From positions 2,108,001 through 2,172,000 of the forward strand of contig NZ_CP040899.1 of NCBI RefSeq assembly GCF_006349365.1: a DNA stretch of 64,000 nt. Reading direction: 5' to 3'. The notes below the pieces were generated by a model that worked only from the letters and a program-made list of their open reading frames with translations, was not told the origin of the DNA and made no database searches. The position numbers and the translations under genes are program-made. Shown in pieces: positions 35,014 to 43,125 of this stretch. How positions within the stretch are numbered: position 1 is the stretch's first letter; each line of letters opens with the position of its first letter. Source of the DNA: Georgenia wutianyii (GTDB taxonomy: Bacteria; Actinomycetota; Actinomycetes; Actinomycetales; Actinomycetaceae).

Positions 35014-35802
35014 CTACCTGATTCCGAAGTCGTACGCGTCTTGCTGCCGGTCCCCGTACTTCTCGCGCAGGAAGTTGCCGGTGGTGGTGAGCTGGGCGGG
35101 GATGCGGCTGTCGCGGGTCGCCTTGAGCGAGCGCGCCTGCTCGGCGATCAGCCCGAGCTGCTCGGTGAGCTCCTCGTTGGGGGTGCGCCCGTTGGGCTGG
35201 CGCTGGTCGACCAGAGCGGGCGGGATGGCGAGGTAGCCGCGCAGCACGCCGGGGACGTACTGGCGGACCATGGCGTCGAGCTCGTACTCCAGGCGCGCGT
35301 CGCGGGAGGGCGCGCGCGCCTCCGCCTCGACGACGCTGCCGAGCAGCCGGCACGTCTCGTGGACGGTGGTGTACGCCGTCGCCGGCAGGCGCATCCGGTA
35401 CTGCGTGGCGTAGGCACCCACCCAGGTGAGCGCGGCGACGCGTCCCTCGGTGCCCTCGAGCGCGGCTTCTGCCGGCGGGGCGTCCGGGACGGGGCCGATC
35501 GCGTTCTGCTCGCCGGTGAAGCGGTGCCACCAGCGGCGCCGCTTGGGCAGCCACAGGTCGCGCAGGTGCCAGGCCCGTACGCCGGAGGCCCCCATCGAGG
35601 CGAGGCCGAGGAGGAAGCCGGGGCCGCCCCAGCCGAGCCAGAACACGGCCACGGAGAACCCGGCCGCGTAGACCAGGCCCTCGAGGACGGCGCGAAGGTT
35701 CTTCTTCACCGCGCCGATGAACAGGACGAGGTAGGCGACGAGCGGCAGGAACAGGACGGCGAGGCCGACCTTGACGACGTTGCCCAGCGTCCAGCGGGAC
35801 AT
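35014..35802 (-). CDS. XpaC-like membrane protein, partner of TelA
   Basis: The protein has 262 residues. The N-terminus holds two or three membrane helices (VVKVGLAVLFLPLVAYLVLF and GLVYAAGFSVAVFWLGW). The soluble part has paired helices around YTTVHETCRLL and QQDAYDFGIR at the end. Bacillus has xpaC directly beside a TelA-like gene (yceH), and here the gene starts three bases after the TelA stop. The family is annotated as 5-bromo-4-chloroindolyl phosphate hydrolysis protein, a label from a colony phenotype rather than a proven enzyme. Start ATG 35802 has GGAGGGAG upstream. Confidence 0.7.
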   Translation of the reverse strand: MSRWTLGNVVKVGLAVLFLPLVAYLVLFIGAVKKNLRAVLEGLVYAAGFSVAVFWLGWGGPGFLLGLASMGASGVRAWHLRDLWLPKRRRWWHRFTGEQNAIGPVPDAPPAEAALEGTEGRVAALTWVGAYATQYRMRLPATAYTTVHETCRLLGSVVEAEARAPSRDARLEYELDAMVRQYVPGVLRGYLAIPPALVDQRQPNGRTPNEELTEQLGLIAEQARSLKATRDSRIPAQLTTTGNFLREKYGDRQQDAYDFGIR

Positions 35803-35805
35803 GGC

Positions 35806-37029
35806 TCAGCTCCCTCCCGTGGTGTCGGGGGTGTCGGAGGACCGGCTGCGCTCGAGCTGCATCCGGGCGCGGCTCACCTGGCCCTCGAGCACGTGGACCG
35901 TCTGCTTCATCGCCTGGGTGGCCTCGGCCTTGTACCGGTCGATCTCGTCCATCGCCTGGAAGACGTTGTCGAACGCCTGCTGGAGCATGGCCGGGTCCAC
36001 CGTGGCCTGGGCGGCCTGGCGCTGGATGTCGGCGCCCTGGGAGCGCAGCAGCTCCGACGTCGCGAGGATCATGTCCGACGTCGTGGAGTTCAGCGCGTCG
36101 ACCTGCGCGAGGACGATCTTCTGCTGCCCGAGCGCCTGGGAGACGATGACGGCCACGCGTAGGGCCGAGAGGGTCGTGTCGAGCGCGCGGTCGACGCCCT
36201 TGATGAGCTCGGTGTTGTTCTTCTTCACGACGTCGAGGGCGAGGTAGCCCTGGATGGACACGGCCATCTGGGTCATGAGGTCCTGGTGGCGCTGGCGCAC
36301 GTAGAAGAGCGCGTCGGACTCCAGGGCGGCGGCGTCCTCGCCCCTGCCCTCCGCGCGCAGGCCGGCGATGCGCTGCTCGAGGCCGTCGCCGAGGTGGCGG
36401 GCGAGGACGGCGTAGTTGGCGAGCTGCTCGAGGGAGGCCCACAGGGCGTCGCGCTCGGTCTGGATCGCGGCGTTGTCCATCCGCAGCTCGTCCTGACCAC
36501 CCTTGAGCGCCTTGGTGATGGCGTCGAGCTGGGTCTGGGCGGACTCGTACTTCTGGAAGTACCGCTGGATGCCGCTGCCCCCGGGGAGGAACTTGAAGAC
36601 CTTGCGCGCGCCGGTGAGGTCGTGGCGCTTGGGGTCGAGCTCAGTGACGATCTGGCGTAGCTCGGCGAGCGAGGCACCTGTGCGCGACGCCGGGTCGGCG
36701 CCGGTGGCGGCCAGGGCGGAGGCGGGGCGCTGCAGCATGCGGTTGGTGGAGTCCGCCGCCTGCCGCATCGTCCCCTCCCCCAGCGAGGTGAGCTGGGCGA
36801 GCTTGGTCTGGAACTCCGGGCTGTGCAGCGGCGTGGCGAGCAGGTCGTCGAGGAACTTCTGCGCAGTCTCGGCGTGCTTCTGCTGGGTCTCGGCGTCCAC
36901 GAGGATGTAGCCGCCCACCTTCTCCGGCTCGTGGACGACGACGTCGGTGGTCGGCTCCGGCGCCTCGAGGTGCAGCGGGTTCTCGACGGCGGTGGGCTCA
37001 TTGCGGCTCAGGTCGAGCGGGTTCGTCAT
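35806..37029 (-). CDS. telA: toxic anion resistance protein, TelA/KlaA family
   Basis: The protein has 407 residues, normal for TelA (PF05816). ATG 37029 follows GAGGAG. It is nearly all alpha-helical, with DPKRHDLTGARKVFKFLPG, RYFQKYESAQTQLDAITKAL, and VSIQGYLALDVVKKNN, all typical of the family. TelA proteins are linked with tellurite, bacteriocin and phage stress resistance; the mechanism is not known. It forms an operon with the XpaC-like gene. Placement inside a defence island suits a stress role. Confidence 0.9.
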   Translation of the reverse strand: MTNPLDLSRNEPTAVENPLHLEAPEPTTDVVVHEPEKVGGYILVDAETQQKHAETAQKFLDDLLATPLHSPEFQTKLAQLTSLGEGTMRQAADSTNRMLQRPASALAATGADPASRTGASLAELRQIVTELDPKRHDLTGARKVFKFLPGGSGIQRYFQKYESAQTQLDAITKALKGGQDELRMDNAAIQTERDALWASLEQLANYAVLARHLGDGLEQRIAGLRAEGRGEDAAALESDALFYVRQRHQDLMTQMAVSIQGYLALDVVKKNNTELIKGVDRALDTTLSALRVAVIVSQALGQQKIVLAQVDALNSTTSDMILATSELLRSQGADIQRQAAQATVDPAMLQQAFDNVFQAMDEIDRYKAEATQAMKQTVHVLEGQVSRARMQLERSRSSDTPDTTGGS

Positions 37030-37390
37030 GCGTGCACTCCTCGGGCAGGGGGCTGAGGTCCATTGTCTCAGCCTTCGGGCCGTCGGTCAGGGGCATAGTC
37101 CTTGACATACGCCGCGACGCGCACGGTCAGGTGGTCCCCGACCGGGCGAAGGCGAGAAGATCTTCACTCGTCGCCGTCTCCGTGGCAGACAGGCCGGCGC
37201 TCCCCTACCCTCCCTCGTAAACCGGAACAAATCCGGGGGGCGGCGCCCCCGGCGTCGGCTTCGGCTCCGACCTCGTTAACGCCCTGGGACCGGGGCTGCT
37301 TGCGCTCCCCGGTGCCGGGGCCGTCACCGCCGCAGGTCATCTTGACCGTGTGGTCCCACCCGGGCGCATCCGTAGCCGAGGCCGCCTTCA
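37030..37390. other. intergenic region upstream of telA
   Basis: It should hold the telA promoter. CCGGGGG at 37233-37239 pairs with CCCCCGG at 37246-37252 around GCGGCG, a short hairpin without T-run. No gene is recognised. Confidence 0.4.
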
Positions 37391-37687
37391 TCCAGATCCT
37401 CTGGACATGCCCATCCCCACCTCATCGGGCAACACCCCGCCAAGAAGCGTGCCGAGATCCGGGAAAAGTTGCAGAAATTCCTGGCCAAGATCCCCGTGTT
37501 CATGTACGCCACCGACTACCGGGAAGAAGCTCTCAAGCACGTCATCGAGTCCCTCGACGCGGAGCTGTTCGAGCGGGTCACCGGCCTGACCGTCGCAGAC
37601 TTCAGGACTCTCAACAACCTTGGTCTGTTCAACGCGCAGCACATGAACCACGCCATCTACCAGTTCAAGCGCTTCGAGTCGGCCTGA
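37391..37687 (+). pseudogene. C-terminal fragment of a large (probably helicase/restriction) protein
   Basis: The frame from 37391 reads SGHAHPHLIGQHPAKKRAEI and then a charged helix and FMYATDYREEALKHVI, LFERVTGLTVADFRTLNNLG, HAIYQFKRFESA. Such tails end large DEAD/DEAH helicase or type-I-like restriction proteins of actinobacteria, though I cannot name the exact family. There is no start codon or upstream body. The stop TGA (37685-37687) is the first triplet of an IS end (TGAACCGCCCCGG), so the IS cut off the original C-terminus and supplied the stop. The gene is dead. Confidence 0.6.
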
Positions 37688-37985
37688 ACCGCCCCGGGTT
37701 TCGTGGAGGCTCGGCTACGTGGAACCAGCCCCGATCGGGACGGGTGTTTTCAGGGTAGTGCTCGGGTGTGACGCTCGCCCAGTGGTTGGCCTCGAACTCC
37801 GAGGGGGCAAGCCCGATCTCGCCGTGCAGGCGTCGGTGGTTGAACCAGTCGACGTTCTCGGGGGACGGCGATCTCGACGTCGGTCACGTTCTTCCAGCCG
37901 CCCTTCGGGCGCATGACCGGGCTGGGGACGCACTCGGCCTTGAACGGGGAGTTCAGTGCCTCGGCCATCATTTCTCCCCTGTTCA
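37685..37985 (-). mobile_element. IS3-family remnant: terminal repeat and transposase C-terminus
   Basis: Read on the minus strand this gives MAEALNSPFKAEC, GGWKNVTDVEIAV, a frame slip in a run of five C near 37865, and then ENVDWFNHRRLHGEIGLAPS. These are the last parts of an IS3-type OrfB with the end of the DDE domain. The outer end TGAACCGCCCCGGGTTTCG (37685-37703) resembles the terminal repeats at 50216 and 50856. The 5' half of the element is gone; the neighbouring PLD gene abuts it at 37986. Not functional. Confidence 0.75.
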
Positions 37986-40745
37986 TCACGTAGGACTCAA
38001 CGAGTTTGCCGTCGAAGATGAGCCATGTTCGACCCGCGCCACGGCGTCGAGCGCTCGTTGCGCCGTCGGGGACAGGGCCATCCACGGCGCACGGTCGATG
38101 CGAGCGCTTTGCTCCAGCTCGCGGTTGCTCGCTATGGCGACCGGATCGACGAGGCGTGTCAGCCGGTAGGTCTTGTAGACGGTTCGCTGTCCGATACTTG
38201 TGACGTGGGTCAGCGTGTCGTCGTGACGGATGAGCGTCGACCTGTCGCTCCGTCCCACAGCGTCGACCGCTACAGTCGGGAGTCCGTCGACGAGCGTGAT
38301 TGCCTGTGCCGCGATCTTCACCGTGTTGGTGAAGTCGCCCCGGATCTCGAATGTGAGCGGGCCGAGCGCTTTGACGTCCGACGTGGGAAAGTTCCGCTGC
38401 AGCTTATTCAGGGCGTCGGCATGGCTGTCCGCACGGAGGATCGCGTTGCGGTGTTCCCAGACCGCTGCAGGGGCGACGTGGAGGACCGCCGTGCCAGTGC
38501 GTCCGCCGGCGCCGAGGGATTCGCAATTCGCCGCGACAGCGTCCGGGTCGGCGCGGGCGATGAGGTCGCGGAGCTCATCGCGCGTGTCGTCGAAGACCTG
38601 GTTCTGGTGCGTGCGCCCGTTGGCCGGCTGGGCTTCGTCGAGGCGGAAGAGGCAGACCGCGGCAAGCGAGCCGAGCTGAGACGTGAGCGGCTCCGGTACG
38701 TCGTCACCGGGTAGGGCGCGGACAGCATCGGCGAATAGGTCGAACCAACCGGGCGTCTCAGTGGCAGAGTCCCAGATGTCGAGGTTAGTGGCGATCAGGA
38801 TGAGTCCAACCATGGCGGACCGGTCGATGGCGGGTGCCGTTTTCATCAGGTCGGCGAGGGTGTGCAGCCAGCGCCGGTACCGGGCCTTCTCCCGCTCGCT
38901 GAGTTTGCGATGATCGACGGATGGTGCCGCATTGGCCTCGAGCTGATCCTCGAGGGCATCGATCTCCTCGGCGTTGTGCTCGTCGTCGGCGGCCGTGGGG
39001 TCAATGTCTGCGAAGCGGTCGAACCAGATCGGTGCGGCGCCGCCGCCCTGAACAGCATTCGTGCTCGTCAGCTTGGGAAGTCCACCGATGGCGAAGTCCG
39101 CTATCTGGTTCCCCAGCCGCACGGTCGCGTCATCGGTGTACCTGGCCCACGCGTCAGGCGCGTCGACTGTGTGCCAGCCCTCCGCCGGGCGGACTCGGAT
39201 CTCACCCGGCCCGGTGGTGGCATGCTGGCCCATTGCGGCACGTGGGAGGGCCACTCGTCCCCGGCTGGAGAGCAACTGGGTCAGTGCCTTCTGCCAGGCT
39301 TCGGCCACGCCCGGGTCACCGAAGAGGTCGCCCGGGTGGACGTCGACGTTGGTACGTCCGCTTGAGGATGGGCTGACGCGTTTGAGGACCCCTACCGGGT
39401 CGGTGACGTGGATGTCCGGGCCCCAGACCGGTCCATCCGCCGTTGAGACGAGCACGTGTAGCCGCGTGCCGGGCTGGAACTGTTCGGGGATGGGGAGCTG
39501 GACGCTGGCGCGCCCCGCGGGGAGTACGCCCAGGCTTACATACTGCTCGGGCAGGTCATCGAACCGGCTTGCCTCGAGCACGACTCCGGCGGGCAGCGGT
39601 TTCGCGAACTGGAGGTCGAGCTGGTTGCCGTTGAGGACAGCGCCGAGGAGCACAGGAAGCCCCTGACCGAACCGCTCGCGCTCGGATTTCTCCTCGCCGG
39701 GTGCGTCGATCCGGACCGTCGGTACGTTGTCCAGGGGTATCGCGTCGTCTTGGCCGGGGTACAGGGAGCCTGCTAACGGCGCCAGGACGCCGACTTCGCA
39801 GTTGCCAAGCTGCTCGACGGGGCGCAGAAGAGCCGCCGCGGTGAGGTTGGGGCTTCCGGTGAGCGTCCATCCGGTGCCGTCGGAGAATACGGCCTGAAGC
39901 AGTTTCCCATGGCGATACACGTCGCCAGCCGGCTGGAAGGTGAGGGCGGCGCCGTGGCTGGCCGCAGCTCGCTGAAGCGCGTGGGGATCGATCACGGTGA
40001 GGCCGGGCTGGACCGCTACGAGTAACTCCTTGGGACGATACCGGGTCAGCAAGGCTTCAAGCGCCGCTCCCTGGGGGTCATGGAAGGGGGCATACAGGTC
40101 GAGGCGTTCCGCGTGCCCGACTGGGAGCTGGTCGATGATCGAGGCACCGCTCGTAGTGACGAGGCGGTGGCCGGTGTCTAGCGGGGGTGCCACGGACGTG
40201 AGCCTCGCTAGCTCCGCGGCGGTTCGCTGGATGCCGTCTGCCGCGAGGCGGGTGATGGGCACGAGGTCGGGTAGGCCGCGAAGCCAGGCGATCACTTCCG
40301 TGACGATCGCGGGGCAGCCATGCTCACGGTCTGCGGTGACCAGGGTGAGCGTCTCCTCGTTGCGGTGCCACCCGTTGACCGTGAGGTTTCCCGATCCGAT
40401 GCCGATGAGCGCGCGCTCTGGACCCGCGAGAACGGTCACCTTCGGATGGAACGCCCCGGGTATGGCGGCCAGACCGGAGACGTAGGACCTCCCGGCTCCA
40501 CTGATGGCGCGCGAGTTCGGTGCGTAGTGGTTCGCATCCGCGATAACGGTGACGGCCGCGCCTGCTGCCCTGCTGATGCCGAGAAGCCTGGTCTCGAAGA
40601 ACTCGAGGCTGACATTGAAAGTCAGGTATAGCGCTTCGCTTGCCTGCCGGTCAGGACGTGAGGCCTCGTCCCACAGGTGAGCAAGTAGTCCGGGAACGGT
40701 CTCTGCGGAGACAGCCGCCTCAGGAGCCGTCGCCAAGAAGCTCAC
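37986..40745 (-). CDS. phospholipase-D-like nuclease domain protein, defence-island type
   Basis: The protein has 919 residues from GTG 40745, a start inside the upstream gene (26-base overlap). The first 300 residues have two PLD half-sites: HPKVTVLAGPERALIGIGSG followed by NLT, near residue 110, and YRHGKLLQAVF with GSPNLTAAAL near residue 280. PLD-fold proteins of this kind are DNA nucleases, as in DISARM DrmC or BfiI-like enzymes. The rest has a beta-rich middle and a helical C-terminal half that I do not recognise. The overlap with the partner gene suggests coupled translation and a two-gene system. The 3' end borders an IS remnant, so the natural C-terminus may be altered. Confidence 0.65.
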   Translation of the reverse strand: MSFLATAPEAAVSAETVPGLLAHLWDEASRPDRQASEALYLTFNVSLEFFETRLLGISRAAGAAVTVIADANHYAPNSRAISGAGRSYVSGLAAIPGAFHPKVTVLAGPERALIGIGSGNLTVNGWHRNEETLTLVTADREHGCPAIVTEVIAWLRGLPDLVPITRLAADGIQRTAAELARLTSVAPPLDTGHRLVTTSGASIIDQLPVGHAERLDLYAPFHDPQGAALEALLTRYRPKELLVAVQPGLTVIDPHALQRAAASHGAALTFQPAGDVYRHGKLLQAVFSDGTGWTLTGSPNLTAAALLRPVEQLGNCEVGVLAPLAGSLYPGQDDAIPLDNVPTVRIDAPGEEKSERERFGQGLPVLLGAVLNGNQLDLQFAKPLPAGVVLEASRFDDLPEQYVSLGVLPAGRASVQLPIPEQFQPGTRLHVLVSTADGPVWGPDIHVTDPVGVLKRVSPSSSGRTNVDVHPGDLFGDPGVAEAWQKALTQLLSSRGRVALPRAAMGQHATTGPGEIRVRPAEGWHTVDAPDAWARYTDDATVRLGNQIADFAIGGLPKLTSTNAVQGGGAAPIWFDRFADIDPTAADDEHNAEEIDALEDQLEANAAPSVDHRKLSEREKARYRRWLHTLADLMKTAPAIDRSAMVGLILIATNLDIWDSATETPGWFDLFADAVRALPGDDVPEPLTSQLGSLAAVCLFRLDEAQPANGRTHQNQVFDDTRDELRDLIARADPDAVAANCESLGAGGRTGTAVLHVAPAAVWEHRNAILRADSHADALNKLQRNFPTSDVKALGPLTFEIRGDFTNTVKIAAQAITLVDGLPTVAVDAVGRSDRSTLIRHDDTLTHVTSIGQRTVYKTYRLTRLVDPVAIASNRELEQSARIDRAPWMALSPTAQRALDAVARVEHGSSSTANSLSPT

Positions 40746-42258
40746 CCCGCTGCCCCAGGGTCCACACGCCGTCGGCGCGGTCGAAGAGTCCCACCTGACG
40801 CCCCATGGAAAGCAGCTGCCGCCATCGCAGCCCTGGGCGACGCGGAGTTTCCCCATAGACGCGAAAAACCAAGTCATCGCGAACGTTGACGCGTGCCGGG
40901 ATGGTGAACCTGCCTGACTTGGCGTGGTAGCGGGACTTACGGAGCGCCACCCGTTGCGAACGGTTAAGCATGGTGTCGACAAGGTATGAACTGAAGTCGC
41001 GGAGCGACCTGTTGGCCCAGTTTCGGGTGACCGCCCGGACCCAGTACGGCGAGAGCTCTTCCACGGCTTCGGGTCTGTCGGGGGGCCCTTGGAAGCCGAG
41101 GAGTTCGGCGCCGGTGAGCTCGTCGAGCCTGCGGGCTCCCAGGAGGATAACGGCGATCCGGCGAATCGGTTCCGGTAGATGATCGAGTGATGGGTCGCGC
41201 TCAGCGGGCAGCGGAACCCCCGCTGCGTCGCGGGTGGCCGGCAGTAACGACGCGAAGTCAGCGACAGTGCCGACAGGAGCGTGGTCGGCGAGCCACTGCC
41301 GGAGTTCATGGACCGGCATCGCCCCTTGGGCAGGCAGGAGCGAGCAGAGGTCGGCCCACAGGTAGCGCCACGCGGTGACTGATTCAGCACGCATGACGAT
41401 GCCGCGCCAGCGGCGCCGTATCTGACGATCGTCGGGTTCTGGCAAATCAAGGTGTGCGGGGTGATACATCGCGAAGCGATAGAGGTCGTCCTCGTCATCG
41501 ATGCGGGCGGTCCCGATCGCGTTGGCGAACATCGCCATGGTCTCGCCGAGGATGTGGCCCACGCCTTCGCCGTGTCGGTCGCCCGCGAATAGGTTAGCGA
41601 GCCAGTCTCCGTCGCTCCCGTATCGGGTCTGACACAGGCACGCGGAACCAAGGTGGGCGACGTCGTCTGCGCTGACCTGGCCACGTTCGGCGACATCGAG
41701 CACGCCAGAGAGGGCGCCCCGCACGGCGGCATCGTCGTACCGGTCGCCCGGGCATAGGCCCTTGGTGTCCAAGACCTTCAACGTCATCTCCGAGCCCCTG
41801 TATGGGCCCCAAAACCCCCACGAAGCCTTCGCGTACGTGCCCGTACCCACCCCGGCGGCCTGATCCAGGTACACCGGTCCTTCGTTGAGGCGAGCGCGTA
41901 GGAAGTCGGCGCCGTGGGCCTCGACGTTCCAGTCCTCTGGGTGCTGATCGGAATGGGCATGCACGAGGCAGGCCAGGCCAAAGACCACCTCGATGCGTCG
42001 CATCAGGTCCTGGGCTTGGGCATCGCTCAGGCCCTTCGACGCCTTTTCATGAGCCGCGAGTCCGTGCAGGGCGTAGTAGCGGGCCCCCGTGGTAACCGTC
42101 GTCACGCCCGGCGCGTGAACGGCTACGGCCGCATTGAGGTACCGCTCGACTGCGAGCGGGAACAGGCCCATGATCGGGCTGACCTTCGTGTCGACCCAAC
42201 CCGGGCCCACCACCGGTGGTGATTCGGAGCCGACGGTCACTCTCAACTGTCGCCACAC
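40720..42258 (-). CDS. partner protein of the PLD nuclease, unknown function
   Basis: The protein has 512 residues from GTG 42258; GTG 42240 (VTVGSE...) is an alternative start. No catalytic motif is obvious. Visible segments are SPIMGLFPLAVERYLNAAVA, TGARYYALHGLAAHE, LACLVHAHSDQ, and a C-terminal LRKSRYHAKSGRFTIPARV. The first part faintly recalls DUF6361-type proteins that accompany PLD-like proteins in islands, but this is only an impression. It overlaps the nuclease gene by 26 bases, so the two are probably made together; it may sense or bind DNA for the nuclease. Confidence 0.6.
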   Translation of the reverse strand: MWRQLRVTVGSESPPVVGPGWVDTKVSPIMGLFPLAVERYLNAAVAVHAPGVTTVTTGARYYALHGLAAHEKASKGLSDAQAQDLMRRIEVVFGLACLVHAHSDQHPEDWNVEAHGADFLRARLNEGPVYLDQAAGVGTGTYAKASWGFWGPYRGSEMTLKVLDTKGLCPGDRYDDAAVRGALSGVLDVAERGQVSADDVAHLGSACLCQTRYGSDGDWLANLFAGDRHGEGVGHILGETMAMFANAIGTARIDDEDDLYRFAMYHPAHLDLPEPDDRQIRRRWRGIVMRAESVTAWRYLWADLCSLLPAQGAMPVHELRQWLADHAPVGTVADFASLLPATRDAAGVPLPAERDPSLDHLPEPIRRIAVILLGARRLDELTGAELLGFQGPPDRPEAVEELSPYWVRAVTRNWANRSLRDFSSYLVDTMLNRSQRVALRKSRYHAKSGRFTIPARVNVRDDLVFRVYGETPRRPGLRWRQLLSMGRQVGLFDRADGVWTLGQRGELLGDGS

Positions 42259-42416
42259 GAGAGTAGAACGGGCGGGACTCCTTCTCTGGACTCGTCGTGC
42301 ATCGAAGCTCCTTCGCTATTAGGTGCCATGCCCGACGCTATCCTGAGCAGACATCGATGGGGCCCACTTTGGGCCGGCGTGGCATCGGCTCCGTCCGTGC
42401 CACGACGCACACTCGC

Positions 42417-43107
42417 TCAGCGAACCGACGAGTCGGGAGAGCACCCTACGAGGTCCATTAGCACCTCGCGCCGACACCTTTCTTCAATTGCGCGGTCCGG
42501 GATCTGGATGAACTCAACCGCACTGAAGCCGTCACCTTGACGCCGATTCTGCGGCGGCTCCAGCCCTTCAATGAGAAGGGCCTCCATCGTGGCGATTAGA
42601 GCCGCCAGCCCGATGGCAGCGGTCGGTGTGGGCGAGAGAATACCGTCATCCTGTACACCTCTCACGCGAACCAGGAGAAGCGCTCCCAACGCCCGGTTAG
42701 CAGGTCTCGGGTGTGTTCCCACAGCCTGGCACCGAGGCGAGGGTGGGTCACACGCCCGACGTATACGACGCGGTTTCCGTCGTAGAGAAGGTGAACGCCG
42801 ACCTGATCGCCGAAGTCAACCTTTTGAGGACCCGATTACTGGACGCCAGTCAGGCGCGAGGAGCGAACGCTCCAGTCGATCTCGCTGCGGCGCCAGAACA
42901 TGCCGAACGCATTGATAAGACCCATCTCTTCGGCGTCCTCGAGAGCGTCGTCGGTCGCCGACGCCGCTGGGGCAGAGATGATGCTGGGAGCACCCGCTGA
43001 CGCGAGGGCGGCATCCGATTTGAGCGCGTAGACGCCCTACCGGCCTTGTGCAGCAGTCCCGCTCGCCTAAGCTCGAGGTAGATATCTCGGCTGATGACAG
43101 CCCACGA
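42417..43107 (-). pseudogene. GIY-YIG-like nuclease gene with three breaks
   Basis: Joining frames on the minus strand gives a continuous protein: RDIYLELRRAGLLHKAG, then a frame change near 43040, then VYALKSDAALASAGAP through EEMGLINAFGMFWRRSEID and TGVQ, an in-frame TAA near 42837, then VDFGDQVGVHLLYDGNRVVY with VGR, DLLTGRWERFSWF, a one-base loss near 42669, and RGVQDDGILSPTPTAAIG through IATMEALLIEGLEPPQNRR. The pattern GVHLLYDG / VYVGR / EALLIEGLEP matches GIY-YIG-type nucleases (the Glu and Asn of the active site are kept). The damage is a frameshift, a nonsense change and another frameshift, so the gene is dead. Confidence 0.8.
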
Positions 43108-43125
43108 GGAACGTGAGACACCACC

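Noticed and set aside
37233..37252. GC-rich hairpin as a terminator
   Set aside because: Short stem, no T-run, and no gene that clearly ends there.
40720..42258. Calling the PLD partner a DUF6361 protein
   Set aside because: The resemblance is limited to a short N-terminal stretch and could be chance; a profile search would decide.
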